Shown: piece by piece, positions 45,299 through 53,844 of the stretch | Layout of the letters: each line of letters starts with the position of its first letter | Position numbering within the stretch: the first letter of the stretch is position 1 | Assembly (NCBI GenBank): GCA_044326545.1 | Contig: JBIRBM010000007.1 | Span: 12,727-76,726 of the forward strand | DNA length: 64,000 nucleotides | Reading direction: 5' to 3' | Source of the DNA: JANWJE01 sp044326545 | GTDB lineage: Bacteria > Chlamydiota > Chlamydiia > Chlamydiales > Parachlamydiaceae | Notes under the pieces: generated by a model | Database searches by the model: none | What the model saw: the letters and a program-made list of their open reading frames with translations, nothing else | What the model was told of the DNA's origin: nothing | Program-made: the position numbers and the translations under genes

Positions 45299-45932
45299 AT
45301 TTGGGCAGAGATAATAAACGATAGATGTATTTTCGATTAGCATACAGATAATCAATCCCTGAAAAAAAAGTATAAATACTTGTTAAGCAGATAATAACCG
45401 TTGATCCTTCATGCAAATTCTGTAAGCTTAGAGAGTGGTTGGAATAAGGAATAAGAAGCAAGATGATCATAAAAGCGGAAATAGCCTGAATGACCGCTTT
45501 GATTTTACCGCTTGTCCGAGCAGCCAACGCAATCCCCTTAAGAGCGCAAATGGTTCTAAGGGTACTAATCATTAAATCACGATATAGAAGAACGAACACA
45601 TAAATCATAGGAAGGCTGACCGGGGGAAGAGTAAAAGTCAAAAAAAGTGAGATCCGATAGATGCTATCAGCCATAGGATCTAAAATTTTACCTAAGTCTG
45701 TGACTTCATTGTATTTTCTTGCTAGATAACCATCTAGAACATCTGAAATCTCTGAAATAACAAATAAGAAGAGGAGTAAATAGGGAAGAAGAGTCAAACT
45801 GACGTGTAAGTTTTCGTGATTTAAATAGAGAAGTAAGAACATGGGGCCGATGAATAGGCGAATGAGAGTAAGATAATTTGCCAAGCTCAAGTGAGACCTT
45901 CCTGTTCTGGTATTTTTGACGGCTACTTTCAT
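45288..45932 (-). CDS. pgsA: CDP-diacylglycerol-glycerol-3-phosphate phosphatidyltransferase
   Basis: Membrane enzyme making phosphatidylglycerophosphate. The CDP-alcohol phosphotransferase motif is clear: DVLDGYLARKYNEVTDLG followed by KILDPMADS. About six membrane helices fit the family, 214 residues. I prefer the second of two adjacent ATGs (45932) because AAGG is then six bases upstream; that Shine-Dalgarno is part of the R1 repeat lying just upstream. From memory pgsA-glgA adjacency is as in Chlamydia. It overlaps the convergent unknown gene by 11 bases. Confidence 0.92.
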   Translation of the reverse strand: MKVAVKNTRTGRSHLSLANYLTLIRLFIGPMFLLLYLNHENLHVSLTLLPYLLLFLFVISEISDVLDGYLARKYNEVTDLGKILDPMADSIYRISLFLTFTLPPVSLPMIYVFVLLYRDLMISTLRTICALKGIALAARTSGKIKAVIQAISAFMIILLLIPYSNHSLSLQNLHEGSTVIICLTSIYTFFSGIDYLYANRKYIYRLLSLPKSKL

Positions 45933-45935
45933 CAT

Positions 45936-46034
45936 TCACCTTGGGCAGCAAGTGTGCGATTTTGACTCAAGAGAGAGTTTTCGCTTCAGTCTAAATCGCA
46001 CACTTGCTGCCCAAGCGTCAGTTTCATAACTGAC
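45936..46034. repeat. Palindromic dispersed repeat, family R1, at the pgsA start
   Basis: CTTGGGCAGCAAGTGTGCGA begins the left arm (45940-45962) and its exact 23-base complement is at 45993-46015, with a 30-base loop. Outside this are TTCACCTT on the left and CTGACCTTAAG on the right, the family ends. Read from the pgsA side, the AAGGTGA end is the ribosome-binding site of pgsA. The 150 bases from here to glgA's stop (46185) hold an AACCTGTTCAA repeat end and nothing else clear. Confidence 0.7.
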
Positions 46035-46184
46035 CTTAAGAACCTGTTCAATACACACACACAAACTTAAAATTTGGGGTGAATTTTAGTGGATGGTCAC
46101 GATAAATTCAAGCAAGATGTAGAAAAACGAGCAAGTTTCAATTAAGCACTCACGCTGCCGCTGGGTCAGTTGAGTTAAGAACTC

Positions 46185-47705
46185 TTAAGCTCTCTTGCTT
46201 TTTTCTTTATTTCCGCTCACCTTTTGGTAAATATCAAGATAACAGTCTGAAGGGTGATTCCAGCTAAAGTCCATTTTCATTCCATTTAGCATTAAATTTC
46301 GCCATTTTTCCGGGTCATCAAACCAGCATCTGATTGCGCGGTCGGTAGCAGAATCAATTCCTTCGGCATTAGCGGAATCAAAGGTATATCCATTCGTTTC
46401 CTCAAAAGGTTTACCTGAGTAATCGACATCAAAAACAGTATCTGCAAGTCCTCCTGTTCGTCTCACAATCGGAATTGTCCCATATTTTAGAGCGATTAAC
46501 TGTGTCAAGCCGCAAGGTTCAAACAGAGAGGGAACGATGAACATATCGCTGCCTGCATAGATCAAGTGAGCGAGTTCTTCTTGGTGATGAAGAGTTAAAC
46601 TAATATGAGGATGATCATTAAATTGGTGTTTTAGACGGTGAAATTCTGCATTAATGCTTGGAATTGGACTGCTTCCGAGTAAGACGAATTGCCCTCTTTT
46701 TTCTACGATGTGACGGATTGTATGTGTGATCAGATCGATCCCTTTTTGCGGGACTAAGCGGGCTATGCACCCTATGATAGGTCGGTGGTCTTCAGCGAGA
46801 TTGAGCTTCTCCCTTAAATTTTTTTTGATAAACCCTTTTTTATCCAATGTGCTGCGATCTTTCTTATTTAGAGGAAATTCTCTTGAAGAATAGTGAGCTG
46901 GCAGGTAGCGGTCAATCTCAGGATTCCAGTAAGAGTAATCAATTCCGTTTAAAATCCCTTTAAATTTATCCTGACGGGCAATGAGATTTGATTCTAAACC
47001 TTTTCCCCCTTCTGGAGTTAAAACCTCTTTTGCATAGCTGGGAGAAACTGTTGTAACATAATCTGAGTAGAGGATTCCTGTTTTAAGCAAATTGATTAAA
47101 TCAGGATAAAGGTTATCTTGCCCTCGCTGTGGCGTTTGGTAATAAGGGCCATCAAGTCCAATGCTGGTTAAATCATGAGGTGTACATTTTCCTTGATACT
47201 CCATGTTGTGAATAGAAAGAATGATGCGAGGCTTTGTGAGGCCTATTTTGTTATACATGTCAGAGTATAAGGGGGCGATAATAGAGGTCTCCCAATCATG
47301 CAAGTGGATGATATCGGGATTGAGATTGCGCTTATAGATAAATTCCATTGCCGTGCGAGAAAAATAAAGGAAGCGTTCAATATCATCATCGCATCCATAA
47401 AAACAACCGCGATTAAAGAAAAATCTAGGGTGATGAGGATCGATAAAATAAACCTTTAGATTTTCCACCCAACCCATCCAAATGGTGTTAGAGAACCATC
47501 CTCCTTGGTAATAGGACATCAAATCTTTTGTATCGATTGACATATCTCGAATCTGCTCGCTATCCATACAATCATACTTTGGAATGATGATATCGACATC
47601 ATGTCCTTTCCACGACAGTTCCCGAGCCAAACCTAGAACAACATCAGCTAATCCTCCAACCTTTGCAAGAGGAGCTAATTCAGACGCGATGTGTACAATA
47701 TGCAT
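46185..47705 (-). CDS. glgA: Glycogen synthase, GT5 family
   Basis: Transfers glucose from ADP-glucose to glycogen. The N-terminal MHIVHIASELAPLAKVGG and LADVVLGLAREL carry the KxGG nucleotide site. SIHNMEYQG, LNGIDYSYWNPE, GCIARLVPQKGID, SLFEPCGLTQLIALKYG and RRTGGLADTV complete the GT-B fold. I place the start at ATG 47705; the longer frame begins with TTG at 47726 and lacks support. That gives 506 residues. Glycogen metabolism genes are retained by nearly all Chlamydiae. Confidence 0.96.
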   Translation of the reverse strand: MHIVHIASELAPLAKVGGLADVVLGLARELSWKGHDVDIIIPKYDCMDSEQIRDMSIDTKDLMSYYQGGWFSNTIWMGWVENLKVYFIDPHHPRFFFNRGCFYGCDDDIERFLYFSRTAMEFIYKRNLNPDIIHLHDWETSIIAPLYSDMYNKIGLTKPRIILSIHNMEYQGKCTPHDLTSIGLDGPYYQTPQRGQDNLYPDLINLLKTGILYSDYVTTVSPSYAKEVLTPEGGKGLESNLIARQDKFKGILNGIDYSYWNPEIDRYLPAHYSSREFPLNKKDRSTLDKKGFIKKNLREKLNLAEDHRPIIGCIARLVPQKGIDLITHTIRHIVEKRGQFVLLGSSPIPSINAEFHRLKHQFNDHPHISLTLHHQEELAHLIYAGSDMFIVPSLFEPCGLTQLIALKYGTIPIVRRTGGLADTVFDVDYSGKPFEETNGYTFDSANAEGIDSATDRAIRCWFDDPEKWRNLMLNGMKMDFSWNHPSDCYLDIYQKVSGNKEKSKRA

Positions 47706-47726
47706 GTTTAACAAACTCCGATTCAA

Positions 47727-48066
47727 CGATGTTTTTTAGTCAAACGACTAACATACAAAAAAAAGGATTTCCTAGCGCTAAAAAATTGCATAAAAAGCGT
47801 AAGAGGGGTGTCTAAGACGGTGTCTGAAAAGTCAAATAAACTCGAATCCAAGCTGTTAGACTTTTTAGACACTCTTTAAAAAAAGTCGTGATGCCATTTG
47901 CAAGAAATAACCCGATATTTCAGCACGTCAAAGCCTCAAATATCGCGGTATTATGCCTCGAGCTTGAAGAGTGTCTAAAAGATTGGTATAAATTCTATCA
48001 TCGGCTATTTTAGCCAACAAGAATGAATGAGATCGTTTGCTTTGTCAAGATAAAAAAAGGCTTTAA
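47727..48066. repeat. Intergenic region with R2 and R3 palindromes
   Basis: Between the divergent glgA and the PPR-like gene. At 47818-47878 is an R2 copy: GGTGTCTGAAAAGTCAAA on the left and TTAGACTTTTTAGACACT on the right. At 47893-47963 is an R3 copy: CATTTGCAAGAAATAACCCG on the left and AAATATCGCGGTATT on the right, with the loop core CACGTCAAAGCCTC. Promoters of both genes must lie in or around these elements. Confidence 0.6.
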
Positions 48067-50208
48067 ATGAACCCAATCCCCCCTAACTTTGCAATTGAAA
48101 TTCTTGAGGAAATTCCCCTGCAACAAGGATCAGATGAACGAGAGGTGGATTTGCGCATTCAATCTTTGATTCATCACCTTTCAAATTCGGTTAAAACCGC
48201 TGCAAATGCACCGGAAAAGATTGAGTCTTTAAATCAAGTCATTAAAAAAGGACCATTAGTGGACGGGTTGGCGCTTGTTGATGCATCGTCTTGTGTAATT
48301 GACCGGACGACTTATCAAGAGCTGATGAAGCTGATGAGGAAAGAAAAAAGAAAAAGTGAACTGCAGGAAGCCTTGTTTGCATTAATTAAAATAGAGGAGA
48401 AGCTTGATCCGGATATTTGTGCCACTCATCTTGCAATCTATGGAGAGCGTGTCGAATTTCAAAAAGCCAGACAAGTGTTTAATGATTGCGTTCAGCTTTC
48501 AATCAAGAGTCCCACCCTCTATTCATCCTATATCCGAGTCTGCGGGGCATGTGGTCAAATAGAAGAGGTTGAGAGTGTGTTGAAAGAAATTGAAAATGAA
48601 AGCAAACGTTTCCGCAGTCCCAGTTACGTTGCCGGTATTGAGGCCTACTTTCAAAATCAAGCCGTTGTAAAAGCTCAAGAGATCTTTGAAAGAGTCATTG
48701 CTTCCACCTCACTCGACCTTTTGATTTTTTCTACCTATCTTAAAGGGTGTCTTCACAATCAATGTCTTGGGGAAGCTGAATTGCTTTTAGAGAAAGCAAA
48801 AATATTAAATAATCGACAAGTGGATGTTTATAATTTTTATCTGAAAGCTTGCCAAAAAAATGGGGAAAAAGAGAAGGCAAAAAAAGCGTTTAAAGAAGCC
48901 CAATCTTTTAAAATGGTGAATTTTGACACTTATGCACTTTATCTTGATCTATCCTTAGCACATGACATGCAAGATGAAGCCAAAGAGGTATTCGCCATTC
49001 TTTTTTTAAAAGAGATGGCCAATCGGGACATTTACTTGCGCTATTTTGAATTTTGCCAGAAAAACGATTTAATGGAAGAGGGATTAAAAGAACTAGAAAG
49101 GGGGATGTCTTGTCGAATGATTGACCATATTCCTCTCTATTGCTTTTATCTTGAGATGTTCAAGCAAAAAGGAAATGTAAAAAAAATTGAAAAAATATTT
49201 GAATATATGGTTTTAAATGAAATTAGCGACCCCGACACCTATTCTATTTATTTCGACGCTTGCGGAGAAAATGCAATGGCGGAATCGACTAAAAAGGGAT
49301 GGGATCACGCGTGTGCAAGAGGGATTGTCAATGAAAAACTGAGGAGATCTTATTTTGATGCTTGCATGAGAAACGATTGGTTTGAAGAGGCCCAAAAGAC
49401 ATGGGCTAACCTTGACTTCAGCCAGTTTTCTCCTTCTATTCATCACCTTTATCTTAAGTTTTGTGCAAAGAGGGGAATAGAAGAAGAGCTGGTAAAAGAA
49501 TTAGAAAAAGCACGGCTAAACAATGCTGAATCGATTGAATTCTATCATGCAATTCTTGAGGCTTATGGGAAAAATAGACAGATGGAAAAGGCTAAAGATC
49601 TATTTGAAGAGCTATGTTCAAAAGAGCTCGCCATCCCCTTGTCTTATCATATTTATCTTGACATATGCACACAGAATTATGCTTTTCAAGAAGCGGAACA
49701 AGTCTTTGAGAAATTGATAGACAAAAGAGAGGATGATCTGACGACTCATCATCTTTTCATTGATGCATTGGTCAGATCAGGCCGAATTCAATTAGCAAAA
49801 GAAATGTTTTTAAATTCAGGAAAAATTGAGTTTCGGATCATCGAAAAACAAGGAGAAACTCCTTACTTGGATTTGGAAGATTATTCTCTTGGAAGTGCCT
49901 TTATCGCAATTTTAAGGTTTTTAGAAGAGCGTCCAAATGAAAAAAAAATTGGAATTATCTGCGGGATGGGATGTTTAAAAGATAGAGCCTATTCTTTATT
50001 TAGGGAAGAGATGTGTCTTTTTTTATCACGACAGCTGATGGGAGTTTCTCTTTCTCGTGTGAGTTTTAATAATAGAGTCTTGTTTTTTACGATCATTAAA
50101 GCAACATGGAGCATGACTCCAAACCTGAAAATTCGATTCGGTGATGGAGATGATGGAGATGAAAGCGTTAAAAAGTTAATTGAATTGGCCGGCTGGGAAC
50201 TTGTCTAA
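48067..50208 (+). CDS. Pentatricopeptide-repeat-like protein with Smr-like C-terminus
   Basis: A 713-residue protein made of about 14 tandem helical-hairpin repeats of 34-36 residues from about residue 110 to 600. Examples: VDVYNFYLKACQKNGEKEKA, FDTYALYLDLSLAHDMQDEA, PLSYHIYLDICTQNYAFQEA, SIEFYHAILEAYGKNRQMEK. The pattern Y-x-x-Y-[LIF]-x-x-C/A-x-x-N/G with A at the second helix is that of pentatricopeptide repeats, which bind RNA in organelles and are rare in bacteria. The last part, LDLEDYSLGSAFIAILRFLEE then KIGIICGMGC, resembles an Smr domain, though the usual LDLHG His is Glu. Residues at the RNA-code positions are mostly not the canonical N/S/T with D. A TPR/Sel1 reading is less good. 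Confidence 0.75.
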   Translation: MNPIPPNFAIEILEEIPLQQGSDEREVDLRIQSLIHHLSNSVKTAANAPEKIESLNQVIKKGPLVDGLALVDASSCVIDRTTYQELMKLMRKEKRKSELQEALFALIKIEEKLDPDICATHLAIYGERVEFQKARQVFNDCVQLSIKSPTLYSSYIRVCGACGQIEEVESVLKEIENESKRFRSPSYVAGIEAYFQNQAVVKAQEIFERVIASTSLDLLIFSTYLKGCLHNQCLGEAELLLEKAKILNNRQVDVYNFYLKACQKNGEKEKAKKAFKEAQSFKMVNFDTYALYLDLSLAHDMQDEAKEVFAILFLKEMANRDIYLRYFEFCQKNDLMEEGLKELERGMSCRMIDHIPLYCFYLEMFKQKGNVKKIEKIFEYMVLNEISDPDTYSIYFDACGENAMAESTKKGWDHACARGIVNEKLRRSYFDACMRNDWFEEAQKTWANLDFSQFSPSIHHLYLKFCAKRGIEEELVKELEKARLNNAESIEFYHAILEAYGKNRQMEKAKDLFEELCSKELAIPLSYHIYLDICTQNYAFQEAEQVFEKLIDKREDDLTTHHLFIDALVRSGRIQLAKEMFLNSGKIEFRIIEKQGETPYLDLEDYSLGSAFIAILRFLEERPNEKKIGIICGMGCLKDRAYSLFREEMCLFLSRQLMGVSLSRVSFNNRVLFFTIIKATWSMTPNLKIRFGDGDDGDESVKKLIELAGWELV

Positions 50209-50217
50209 AGATATCGA

Positions 50218-51075
50218 ATGGATAATATGTTAAACAATAATCTGTTTTTTTGGGTGATCATTTTCAATACAGTTTTTTTTATGACTGATGCTTATGAAAA
50301 AGGTCTTCATAAAATCGGGATTAAATCTCAACTTACTCATGTCACATCTTCTTCTTTTGAATATCCATACAATCCAAACGTGTCAATTGAGGAGTGGGAA
50401 AAATTAAAACCTTATTTTTTACCCCACGACCATCCTGTTAAGCTCCTGCTGGATGTTATTTTTCATCGTCAGCGTGTCGTTTCAAGCAGGGAGAGTTTGA
50501 TTGAATCTGGTTTTGAGTTGAACAGCCCCAAGCATTATCAAAATCTTATTGTCTGTTGCCACTCATCTTTAAAAGGGTATCTGATTAAAACGTATGTTGA
50601 TACCCAGGATATGTGTGACTGGGAAAATTTCTACAGGCGCATTACCGGTGCGAGATCCATTCGCGCCTCTATTAAGAAACATCGTTATCAAAAGCTATTT
50701 AAAGTGCCCAAAAAATGGCTCTTTCCCCTTCCTCTTCAACATTTACCCTTAAGTGCTTCGGGATGTTATCCTAAACATTTTGTTTTAGTTGTGGAAAATA
50801 TGCATATTTTGAGTCACCACGAAAATGCGGATCACTTTAAACATAAAATAACGCCTCAAATTCTAGATGCTTTATATGTTGTGATCACTGAGGAAGGGTT
50901 ATTGGACTCTGTTTGCAGAGGAAATATTCCTTTTAATAAAGCTGGGAAGCTCAATTTTATTGACACAGAGCATCACCACCACCCTCCCTCTTCTATACCC
51001 TATAAAAACTTGATTCCTTACCTCTCTGCAGAAATGGGGAAGTACTGGCAAAAGATCACACAATGTCAACCTTAA
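50218..51075 (+). CDS. Exported or membrane-anchored unknown protein
   Basis: A 285-residue protein of unknown function beginning with a hydrophobic segment (LFFWVIIFNTVFFMTDA), likely a signal peptide or anchor. It is rich in His, Tyr and Pro (for example LFPLPLQHLPLSASGCYPKH, HHHHPPSS near the end). WENFYRRITGARSIRASIKK and FVLVVENMHILSHHE are the most distinct stretches. It begins nine bases after the PPR-like gene, so the two are probably one transcript. No family recognised. A metal-binding His cluster at the C-terminus is possible. Confidence 0.65.
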   Translation: MDNMLNNNLFFWVIIFNTVFFMTDAYEKGLHKIGIKSQLTHVTSSSFEYPYNPNVSIEEWEKLKPYFLPHDHPVKLLLDVIFHRQRVVSSRESLIESGFELNSPKHYQNLIVCCHSSLKGYLIKTYVDTQDMCDWENFYRRITGARSIRASIKKHRYQKLFKVPKKWLFPLPLQHLPLSASGCYPKHFVLVVENMHILSHHENADHFKHKITPQILDALYVVITEEGLLDSVCRGNIPFNKAGKLNFIDTEHHHHPPSSIPYKNLIPYLSAEMGKYWQKITQCQP

Positions 51076-51111
51076 AAGCTGTTTATAGGGGATTGAAAAA
51101 AAGGTAAGCAA

Positions 51112-52728
51112 CTATAAAATTGGCGTATCGCCTGGCCGAAAAAAGACGATGTTTGATTTTCCAATTACTTTCCCTCTTTTATTCAAAGCTTTTACTTGGA
51201 AGTAAGGGCCGATATCCTTCACCTGTATCAGAGTTTCAAATCCACTCTTTTTGACGATGTTAATTTTATGAAGATGATCAGGATGATCACCACCCAAAAC
51301 CTTCCATGCGGTTGTTTGAGTCGATCCATTCCAAGAAGTGTAAATGTTGATGAGATGATCAATTGCGTTAATCGCAATGGCTGGTGAATAGAAAGGTTTT
51401 CCGGTCCATTCATTGCGAAAAGCACGGTAGGTGATATTATTTCCAGGCATTTTAGCACGATACACTGTATTTAAAGAGGGGTTTTCGACGGTATTTCCCT
51501 CTTTTTTATATTCTGAATAATATTGCGTGTCTCCCCACCCAATAAATTTATTGCCATGATCCAAATTTTGAACACTTCCTTGGCTTGAGACTTGTATAAG
51601 AGGATCGTGAAAATAGGTTCGATCTAAAATTGCTGTCATATTCTCAAAATTCAACTTCAATGTCAATCCGTGTGCCGGTGGCGTTTGGGGAGGGATTGTT
51701 GAAGATTCGCAACAGTTGTCGTCAAATAAACTCATCGTGTGATTCGATAAGAAGCGAGGGTCGTGCTGCCAAGAAAAATGAGTTCCAGGACCCATTGTAA
51801 AGTTGTTTTGCTTTCCTCCAAGATGCCACGCAATTTTTCCCGTGGTTTTGTTTATTTTGTAAATCGTCCACGTGTTGCGTCCTGACACAATAATCTCATC
51901 TTTATTGTCTGTAAGCCCTATAGCATTTAAATGGTAAACATCCCACACATTTTCAAAGTCAAATGCATTGGAGGCGGGTAAATAAGAATCTGTGAGAGGA
52001 ATGTGGTCTAAAGCATTCCAAAAAAACACTAATTTATCGCGATTTAGGTCTATTTCTTGCACCGCAACATCGTAGATAAAACCATCTTGCGGACCTCCAT
52101 AAGAAGTCAAATCCATGGGAACTTTTTTAGAGCAAAGACATAATGCAGTATTATCAGGGGTGATAAGGAATTCGTGAAGATTGCAGACAAATCCATGTTG
52201 TGCTTTGACTGTTTTTATGACTCGATACGTGTTATCAAGAATGTAAAAACATCCGTTTGGCTCAGGTGAGCCTGAAGCTAAATTCGTATATCCCGGCGCT
52301 GTCGCAATCGTTCCTTGCCAAAAAGTGAGAACCGATTTTCCGTTTAATGTCTGTACCCGAAAATCAGTGTTCATCAAATTTGGGCTGCTTAAGGGACGAA
52401 ACCAAACTGGATTACCCAAGTCATCTAGAATTAACGCCCCTGATTGCCCATATGTCGCATCGCTTGAATTGGCGTAAGGAGCTAAAAAAATGAGTCCTGA
52501 TGATTTAGCCGATTTATTTGTTGAGACTGTGACCTTCATTGGACGCAAATTGGGTTCACTTTCAAATCTCCAGACATCTGGAGAGTCAAGAATGGGATCG
52601 GGTGTCACGAGGCCGGTGTTAGGGGGAAATGGAACGGTGCCGCAGGGATTGCAATGAGGGCAACTTGCTTGGATAAAGTGGGTCAATAGGAGGAAAAATG
52701 CATAAAATGTTGAAGTAAAGGATTTCAT
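51112..52728 (-). CDS. Secreted arylsulfotransferase-like beta-propeller protein
   Basis: I place the start at 52728 or 52731, where MKSFTSTFYAFFLLLTHF forms a signal peptide, rather than at the frame's first Met 52854, whose extra 42 residues look untranslated. The mature part starts with SCPHCNPC and then fits the arylsulfotransferase (ASST, Arylsulfotran_2) family: GLIFLAPYANSSD, GALILDDLGNPVWFRPL, GCFYILDNTYRVIK, NLHEFLITPDNTALCL, VQEIDLNRDKLVFFWNALDH, HLNAIGLTDNKDEIIVSGR, GKIAWHLGGKQNNF and FSWQHDP. The paired His residues fit the substrate cleft of these six-bladed propellers. The substrate here is unknown; related domains also occur in eukaryotes. It converges on the gene at 50218. Confidence 0.8.
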   Translation of the reverse strand: MKSFTSTFYAFFLLLTHFIQASCPHCNPCGTVPFPPNTGLVTPDPILDSPDVWRFESEPNLRPMKVTVSTNKSAKSSGLIFLAPYANSSDATYGQSGALILDDLGNPVWFRPLSSPNLMNTDFRVQTLNGKSVLTFWQGTIATAPGYTNLASGSPEPNGCFYILDNTYRVIKTVKAQHGFVCNLHEFLITPDNTALCLCSKKVPMDLTSYGGPQDGFIYDVAVQEIDLNRDKLVFFWNALDHIPLTDSYLPASNAFDFENVWDVYHLNAIGLTDNKDEIIVSGRNTWTIYKINKTTGKIAWHLGGKQNNFTMGPGTHFSWQHDPRFLSNHTMSLFDDNCCESSTIPPQTPPAHGLTLKLNFENMTAILDRTYFHDPLIQVSSQGSVQNLDHGNKFIGWGDTQYYSEYKKEGNTVENPSLNTVYRAKMPGNNITYRAFRNEWTGKPFYSPAIAINAIDHLINIYTSWNGSTQTTAWKVLGGDHPDHLHKINIVKKSGFETLIQVKDIGPYFQVKALNKRGKVIGKSNIVFFRPGDTPIL

Positions 52729-52759
52729 CATAGCCGGGAAATGTGTGTGTGTGAAAAAT

Positions 52760-52942
52760 CTAGGCACCAAATCGCCCTTTTGTTGCGTAAGGTGAGTTGT
52801 TAAATGAAAAGCTGTATGAGTAGAAGAGGGGAGGGGCGCCTTGGGCTTTATCACATTAACTTCTCCACATTCAACTTTGAGTTGAAATTAAAGTAAAGTT
52901 TTTTTATTGAATGAAATAAGGTGTGTAAGGTGAATTGTTAAA
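52760..52942. repeat. R1 repeat ends upstream of the arylsulfotransferase gene
   Basis: CACCAAATCGCCCTTTTGTTG then CGTAAGGTGAGTTGTTAA (to 52803) is a clear R1 half-element, and TAAGGTGAATTGTTAA at 52926-52941 is a second end. The rest of 52942-53115 contains no gene that I trust; one minus-strand stretch there gives a peptide of about 45 codons (with LSDTERVDTPKKLIAQAPEL) without a start codon, perhaps a gene remnant. Confidence 0.5.
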
Positions 52943-53117
52943 ACGATTAGAGCCAAGCTCCGGTGCCTGCGCAATCAATTTTTTAGGTGTATCAACACGT
53001 TCTGTATCAGAGAGATTGAGATCAATCAACACGACACTGCGATTGTCTATCCGCGAGAGCTTTCATCCCTCCCAGAGGGACTCTATGTCACTCCTCTTTC
53101 TTTTTATTTTTTTTTGC

Positions 53118-53145
53118 TTGCAAAAAAAAAGGTGAATCATATAAG
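53118..53145 (+). promoter_or_regulatory. Probable promoter of tRNA-Gln
   Basis: TTGCAA at 53118-53123 and TATAAG at 53140-53145 are 16 bases apart and about 35 bases before the tRNA. A nine-A tract lies between. Chosen by eye only. Confidence 0.4.
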
Positions 53146-53180
53146 ATACTGTCTTTGCTATAGCAGTTCGCTTCATTCAA

Positions 53181-53252
53181 TGGGGTGTAGCCAAGCGGTA
53201 AGGCAGCGGTTTTTGGTACCGCCACGCGGAGGTTCGAATCCTTCCACCCCAA
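53181..53252 (+). tRNA. tRNA-Gln (anticodon TTG)
   Basis: TGGGGTG at 53181-53187 pairs with CACCCCA before the discriminator A at 53252. The anticodon arm GCGGT-TTTTGGT-ACCGC gives anticodon TTG for Gln. The T arm shows GGAGG-TTCGAAT-CCTTC. CCA is not encoded. A T-run starts three bases after the 3' end and may end transcription. Confidence 0.95.
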
Positions 53253-53844
53253 TCTTTTTTTTTAAGCACTTTTTTATTCTTTATTTAAACCTCCATTACG
53301 TTTCGTCTGTTTCATTTTTCCTGAATCGTTGTATGACACCAACCTAGCACACAAATCATCAGATCAAAAATGTTGAACAGGTTCTAAGAAAAAAAAGTTT
53401 TGGTGTTAAAATCCCGTTCTGTCTAGAATGGTTGTAAATTTAACGATAGAGATGTTGTTTTATCGTTCACTTCTGGAATGTTGATAAGCGATTATCCATT
53501 TTTCAGAAGTCAAGAAATGTACTTCTCGCTGATGAGCCTTTTTTTGAAGGATCTCTCATCAGCAGCGAAAGCATGCCGAGAGAAGGATTTAAGCGCTAGT
53601 CATTCTAGTGCAAGGTTTTTATATAGCGATATCTTCAAGCCATTCAAACTTGTGGATGACTCTTTTATTTAAATTCTTTCCTTTAAGAGTCCATCAGGCT
53701 CTAAGAATCTGCTCTTTGTTAAAGAAAGATTCGTTTCTTGCTTGTTCAGCACGTGATAAATGAAATACATTTAATAACAGAATTGTATGAAGAGAGGTTC
53801 TGGGTCTATTATTAATTTAACTTTATCCTTTTGGGGGGTTATTC
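53253..53844. other. Gene-free region with an R4 repeat end and hairpins
   Basis: At about 53340-53388, CACAAATCATCAGATCAAAA and TGTTGAACAGGTTCTAAG form an inverted copy of the R4 end found at 13381. CGCTGATGAG / CTCATCAGCAGCG near 53527-53566 forms a stem. A 64-codon frame at 53478 looks non-coding. TTGTAT (53783) and TATTAT (53807), 18 bases apart, are a possible promoter for rplY. Confidence 0.45.

Noticed and set aside
52731..52854. N-terminal 41 residues of the longest arylsulfotransferase frame
   Set aside because: They precede a clear signal peptide and overlap an R1 repeat, so the true start is at 52728 or 52731.
52935..53135. 66-codon frame before tRNA-Gln as a gene
   Set aside because: It starts inside an R1 repeat end and finishes in a T-rich run; the composition does not look coding.
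53478..53672. 64-codon open frame as a gene
   Set aside because: No ribosome-binding site, no protein-like pattern, and it spans a hairpin.
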